A stretch of 8,952 bases of DNA, taken from the NCBI GenBank assembly GCA_937896895.1, contig CALBNV010000088.1:1-8952 (forward strand). Reading direction: 5' to 3'. A model generated the notes under the pieces. The model saw only the letters and a list, made by a program, of their open reading frames with translations. It did no database searches and was not told the origin of the DNA. This stretch comes from an uncultured Bacteroidales bacterium (GTDB lineage Bacteria > Bacteroidota > Bacteroidia > Bacteroidales > F082). The position numbers and the translations under genes are program-made. Positions 6,420 through 8,952 of the stretch are shown piece by piece. Position 1 is the first letter of the stretch; the number at the start of each line of letters is the position of its first letter.

Positions 6420-7409
6420 TTAATTCTTTTTCTGTTGGCCATCAAGTATCTCGCGCGACTCGGCCTCCGTTATCAAACCGGCTGTCGATGCCATCTGTAT
6501 CGAGGCGTTCAGCTCGTACCCGATCAGCACAAACAGGCAGTTGATCTGGATCCAGAGCATGAAGATGATGATACCGCCGATTGACCCGTAGAGGGCGTTG
6601 TAGCGCGAGAAGTTGGTGATGTAAAAGTTAAACCCGAAGGCGCCGACGATGAACATCGCCACAGAGAGTATCGTCCCGGGCGTGAAGAGCCTGAATCTCA
6701 CCGCCTTACGTTCCGGATTGCCGAAGTAGTACAATATCGACACGGCGGCAAGCAGCGTGAATACCATCAGCAGCCACCGCACGACATTAATAATGACTAT
6801 GACTATCTTTCTGTTGAAGCCGATATAATCGAAAAGCCATGGCAGGATGTCGTTTCCCACGATGAACAGAACCATCGAGAAAAGAATCATCCCGCCGATA
6901 ATCATTGCGATGAGCATGGAATAGAGTTGTTTCTTGATGAAGCTCATCTTCCCGAGATGGATGACGCCCATGTCGAAGCCGCGGAAAAACGCGCGGAAGG
7001 CACTGGTGCTGAAATAGAAAGCGAGGATGGCGCTGATTGAGAGAAGTCCGTTGCGCTCATGCGACAAGATCTCGCTTATCGTGCCCGACATCGTGTCGAA
7101 GGCACCGGCGGGAAGGAGGTCGCGCAACGTTTCCATCACAAGGTCGTGCAGCCCTTCGATCGGCAGCAGCGGGATTATGGTGAAAAGCACCATCAGCATC
7201 GGGAACACGGCGAGAAAAACATAAAACGCCACCGCCGCGCCACGGTCAACGATGTATCCTTTCGTGAAGCCGGTGAGGAAATACTTGAGCACGTCGTAAA
7301 GCGGCATTCCCTGAAAGCCTGGCAGTATCAGCAGACGTAACTTACTGATTATCCATTCATTGGCTTTGGCAAACTGTTTCTTTATCCTGTCAATATTTAT
7401 TGTCATCAT
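6420..7409 (-). CDS. YihY/BrkB-family integral membrane protein
   Basis: The 329-residue protein belongs to the YihY/virulence-factor BrkB family of six-helix inner-membrane proteins whose molecular function is not settled (earlier confused with RNase BN). Family features seen: RGAAVAFYVFLAVFPMLMVL (56-75), corresponding to the conserved first helix, a periplasmic-type segment, AILAFYFSTSAFRAFFRGFD (127-146), long hydrophobic helices near 163-187, 202-228 and 245-262, and YGSIGGIIIFMLWIQIN (274-290) followed by FVLIGYELNASI (293-304), the strongest signature. The C-terminus is polar and ends in QQKKN. Two ATGs are adjacent (7409 and 7406) and cannot be told apart. It is the first gene of a leftward pair with the MATE gene and diverges from rseC across an 86-nt gap. 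Confidence 0.9.
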   Translation of the reverse strand: MMTINIDRIKKQFAKANEWIISKLRLLILPGFQGMPLYDVLKYFLTGFTKGYIVDRGAAVAFYVFLAVFPMLMVLFTIIPLLPIEGLHDLVMETLRDLLPAGAFDTMSGTISEILSHERNGLLSISAILAFYFSTSAFRAFFRGFDMGVIHLGKMSFIKKQLYSMLIAMIIGGMILFSMVLFIVGNDILPWLFDYIGFNRKIVIVIINVVRWLLMVFTLLAAVSILYYFGNPERKAVRFRLFTPGTILSVAMFIVGAFGFNFYITNFSRYNALYGSIGGIIIFMLWIQINCLFVLIGYELNASIQMASTAGLITEAESREILDGQQKKN

Positions 7410-7426
7410 TCACAAATATAAAGTTG

Positions 7427-7434
7427 CAAAATTA
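7427..7434 (-). promoter_or_regulatory. -7 box (TAATTTTG) before yihY-like gene
   Basis: The minus strand reads TAATTTTG, 17 nt before the ATG at 7409, the same spacing as the other promoter-like boxes in this window. A nearer match (TATATTTG, 7420-7413) leaves only 3 nt before the ATG and is less likely. No convincing -33 TTTG is present. Confidence 0.5.
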
Positions 7435-7470
7435 TGAAAAAAACGACATCACAGTCAGAAACATTTTTAG

Positions 7471-7478
7471 TATTTTTG
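7471..7478 (+). promoter_or_regulatory. -7 box (TATTTTTG) before rseC-like gene
   Basis: TATTTTTG followed by CG lies 17 nt before the ATG at 7496. This placement supports the 7496 start over the upstream ATG at 7400, which would put the promoter inside the coding frame. No -33 TTTG is seen at the right distance. Confidence 0.6.
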
Positions 7479-7495
7479 CGCAAAAAACAGAAAGC

Positions 7496-7906
7496 ATGGA
7501 AGAGCGCGTATCACACACAGGCGTAATAACCGGCATTACCGGCAATGAACTTGAAATAGAGATACATAGCGGCGGCTCGTGCGGCTCGTGCAGCGTCAAG
7601 TCGGCGTGCGGCATGTCGGAGATGAAGGAGAAGCACATCGTGGTGCCGAGGCCCGAGGGCAGGGACTTCGTCGTCGGGCAGCCTGTTAAGGTGAGCATGA
7701 CGTCGCGGCAGGGCGGCATGGCAGCGGTTTACGCATACCTCATTCCGGCCTTGCTTATGATTTTCACAATATTGATTATCAGTCAGTTTTCGTTAGATGA
7801 CTGGATCGCTGCGGTTGCAGGAACCAGTGCGGCGGCGGTATATTACTTCGTGTTGTTTCTCTTCAGGGGGAAGATAAGGGAGAGGTTCGAGTACGAGGTT
7901 GAGTGA
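7496..7906 (+). CDS. rseC: RseC/SoxR-reducing-system-like membrane protein
   Basis: The 136-residue product matches the RseC/MucC family layout: a short N-terminal domain starting with a GxITGITGNELEIEI beta segment, a cysteine cluster CGSCSVKSACG (C29, C32, C38), a further soluble part (HIVVPRPEGRDFVVGQPVKV), then two transmembrane helices (about 77-95 and 101-123) and a charged tail. In gammaproteobacteria family members affect sigma-E and, as part of the Rsx/Rnf system, reduce SoxR; in Bacteroidota they commonly sit beside rnf genes, from my general knowledge, and the role there is probably linked to electron transfer. I chose ATG 7496 over 7400 because of the family's N-terminus and the promoter box at 7471. 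No rnf gene follows here. The symbol is by family likeness only. Confidence 0.85.
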   Translation: MEERVSHTGVITGITGNELEIEIHSGGSCGSCSVKSACGMSEMKEKHIVVPRPEGRDFVVGQPVKVSMTSRQGGMAAVYAYLIPALLMIFTILIISQFSLDDWIAAVAGTSAAAVYYFVLFLFRGKIRERFEYEVE

Positions 7907-8022
7907 GACACGAATCGAACGGATTTTCCGTCCTGCTGATTTTTATCGAGTCGTAAAATAAAATCCACGGAAACATCTCTCATTCAAAATATTATGTGTA
8001 TTTTTGCCAATAAAAAATTTAT
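7907..8022 (+). other. intergenic gap with a weak hairpin
   Basis: This 116-nt gap separates rseC from the MNT/HEPN pair. It holds a 5-bp stem with a TTT loop, ACGGA/TCCGT (7919-7931), followed a few bases later by a T run at about 7941-7946. A rho-independent terminator is possible but the stem is short. The promoter box of the next gene lies at its right end. Confidence 0.35.
7999..8006 (+). promoter_or_regulatory. -7 box (TATTTTTG) before MNT/HEPN operon
   Basis: TATTTTTG, followed by CC, lies 16 nt before the ATG at 8023, and is the same octamer as in front of rseC. The -33 TTTG is not seen. Its presence argues that the pair is its own transcription unit. Confidence 0.55.
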
Positions 8023-8337
8023 ATGCTTGAGAACGACAACATAATCAGTTTCATCAAAGACACGGTCCATGAACATGATGCGACGGCAAAGGTCGTTTTA
8101 TTCGGATCAAGGGCGAGAGGCTCGGCAAGAAGCGATTCCGACTGGGATGTCATTATTATTGTTGACAAGGAACGGATCGGCATGTCGGAGTATTCGAGAT
8201 ATGCCTATCCGCTGTATTCCGCCGGCCTCGACATGGGGTGCGAAATCAACGTGGTCGTTTACACGAAGAAACAATGGGAGCATGGCGGTCCGACATTGTT
8301 CAAGCATAACGTTATAGAAGAAGGAGTTGTCTTATGA
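8023..8337 (+). CDS. MNT-type minimal nucleotidyltransferase, likely antitoxin or modifier
   Basis: The 104-residue product is a minimal nucleotidyltransferase of the DNA polymerase beta superfamily. It shows LFGSRARG (26-33) with the GS pair of the nucleotide-binding helix, then SDSDWDVII (37-45) with metal-binding acids D40 and D42, and an acidic residue at E74 in GCEINVVVY (72-80), a plausible third carboxylate. In characterised HEPN/MNT pairs the MNT protein acts as antitoxin by attaching AMP to a tyrosine of the HEPN toxin; whether that holds here is inference. All catalytic positions appear intact. The gene overlaps the HEPN gene by ATGA (8334-8337), so the two are translationally coupled and probably form a complex. 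Other uses of such pairs (small-molecule nucleotidyl transfer) remain open. Confidence 0.88.
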   Translation: MLENDNIISFIKDTVHEHDATAKVVLFGSRARGSARSDSDWDVIIIVDKERIGMSEYSRYAYPLYSAGLDMGCEINVVVYTKKQWEHGGPTLFKHNVIEEGVVL

Positions 8338-8729
8338 GCCTTACTGACGAAGAGAGAAATGACATTGTCACTTACCGCTACGAGAAATCCGATCAGGCGT
8401 TTGATGAAGCCATTAAGGTTGAAAACCTCGACATGCACAACCTTGCAACAAACAGACTGTATTACGCTTTGTATTATGCAGCATCGGCGACATTGATTTC
8501 TCATGGCTACGTATCACATTCTCATTCAGGGATGCTGACAATGATGCATTTGCATTTTGTAAAAAGTGGAATATTAACCAAGGAGGACGGCGCATTGTTG
8601 AGCCGTATGTTTTCCCTGCGGCAAGAGAGCGACTACGAGGACTTTGTGGAAGTATCAAAACGAGACATTGAGGAACTGATGCCGTTAGTTAAAATTCTGA
8701 TTGAGAAGATTAAAAGATTGAGAAAATAA
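8334..8729 (+). CDS. HEPN-domain protein (UPF0332-like), partner of MNT
   Basis: The 131-residue, mostly helical protein resembles the UPF0332/PF05168 type of HEPN domain. Typical parts are LATNRLYYALYYAASATLIS (37-56), a His-rich turn before MMHLHFVKSG (70-79) that matches the conserved phenylalanine-lysine-glycine stretch, and RQESDYED (96-103), the RxxxDY signature of this subgroup. The RX4-6H RNase motif of toxic HEPN proteins such as HepT is not seen, so it may be a binding or docking partner rather than an RNase; Y101 is a candidate site for modification. It has GGAG about 10 nt upstream (8324-8327) and is coupled to the MNT gene by a 4-nt overlap. Toxin activity is therefore uncertain. 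Confidence 0.85.
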   Translation: MSLTDEERNDIVTYRYEKSDQAFDEAIKVENLDMHNLATNRLYYALYYAASATLISHGYVSHSHSGMLTMMHLHFVKSGILTKEDGALLSRMFSLRQESDYEDFVEVSKRDIEELMPLVKILIEKIKRLRK

Positions 8730-8952
8730 ACACATCTCAACCGTTCCGACACGCTGCGGACAGCCTCCATGTGCCGAAGGCACACCACACTATTAACCCC
8801 ATACGAAGCGCGGCGCAGTGTGGGGCGAGGAATACATGGCAGGGAATGATCTTAAGCTCATCGTAACACCATGAGATTGCTCGACTCCCTGCGGTCGCTC
8901 GCAATGAACTGTCTTAAAAAACAAATTAATTTTGATGATTTTTTAAAATTGT
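8730..8952. other. gene-free right end rich in inverted repeats
   Basis: No coding frame stands out. There are several potential stems: GTGCC-GAA-GGCAC (8771-8783); CCACACT (8785-8791) with AGTGTGG (8817-8823), which competes with CCCCATAC (8797-8804) pairing with GTGTGGGG (8818-8825, one G-T wobble); and a two-part stem ATTGC/GCAAT (8876-8880 with 8901-8905) enclosing CGAC/GTCG (8882-8885 with 8894-8897). None is directly followed by a T run, so a plain terminator is not the obvious reading. The block is GC-richer than the AT-rich end after 8910 and may be an intergenic repeat element. Confidence 0.5.
8927..8934 (+). promoter_or_regulatory. possible -7 box (TAATTTTG) for a gene beyond the window
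   Basis: TAATTTTG fits TAnnTTTG. With the 15-17 nt spacing seen elsewhere in the window, a start codon would fall at about 8950-8952, where the sequence ends. There is no visible -33 element and the region is AT-rich, so chance is possible. Confidence 0.25.

Noticed and set aside
7413..7420. TATATTTG as promoter of the yihY-like gene
   Set aside because: Only 3 nt separate it from the ATG, so transcription would begin within the coding sequence; TAATTTTG at 7427-7434 has the spacing seen at other genes.
7400..7495. Upstream ATG (7400) as start of the rseC-like gene
   Set aside because: The extra 32 residues do not look like the family N-terminus, overlap the divergent yihY start and would contain the promoter box.
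8771..8783. Rho-independent terminator after the HEPN gene
   Set aside because: The GTGCC/GGCAC stem is only 5 bp and is followed by ACCACAC, not by a T run.

Overview
The window looks like a chromosomal segment from a member of the Bacteroidota, most likely Bacteroidales. The main reason is a set of promoter-like TAnnTTTG boxes (the Bacteroidota -7 element) placed 15-17 nt before four separate genes, together with weak or absent Shine-Dalgarno sequences. The protein families also fit: a flippase of the kind that starts MGVVVKQSIKGT, an RseC-like protein and a MepA-like MATE transporter. The placement below order level is not resolved.

Layout. Positions 1-516 are mostly non-coding or degenerate, with one doubtful leftward ORF (249-488). 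From about 517 to 7409 all genes run leftward (minus strand). In transcription order they are yihY-like membrane protein, MATE transporter (9 nt apart), then gpsA-like glycerol-3-phosphate dehydrogenase with its own promoter, Wzx-type flippase, GT4 glycosyltransferase (4-nt ATGA overlap with the flippase gene) and a zinc-ribbon SAM methyltransferase. The gpsA-to-methyltransferase block reads as a small surface-polysaccharide cassette: lipid-linked glycan export, a sugar transfer, a methylation and possibly a glycerol-phosphate supply. Two of its gene junctions (4026-4068 and 1304-1371) are filled by short ACTT-starting direct repeats.

From 7496 genes run rightward: an RseC/SoxR-reducing-like membrane protein, divergent from yihY, then a two-gene MNT nucleotidyltransferase/HEPN module (8023-8729, 4-nt overlap) with its own promoter-like box. 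The right end (8730-8952) holds no gene that I can see, but it is rich in inverted repeats and has the look of an intergenic repeat element or a structured 3' region.

No CRISPR array, tRNA, rRNA, integrase or complete insertion sequence was seen. The most distinctive elements are the MNT/HEPN pair, whose HEPN partner lacks the usual RNase motif, the junction repeats, and an rseC-like gene without rnf genes after it. Nothing here compels the claim of a wholly new system.
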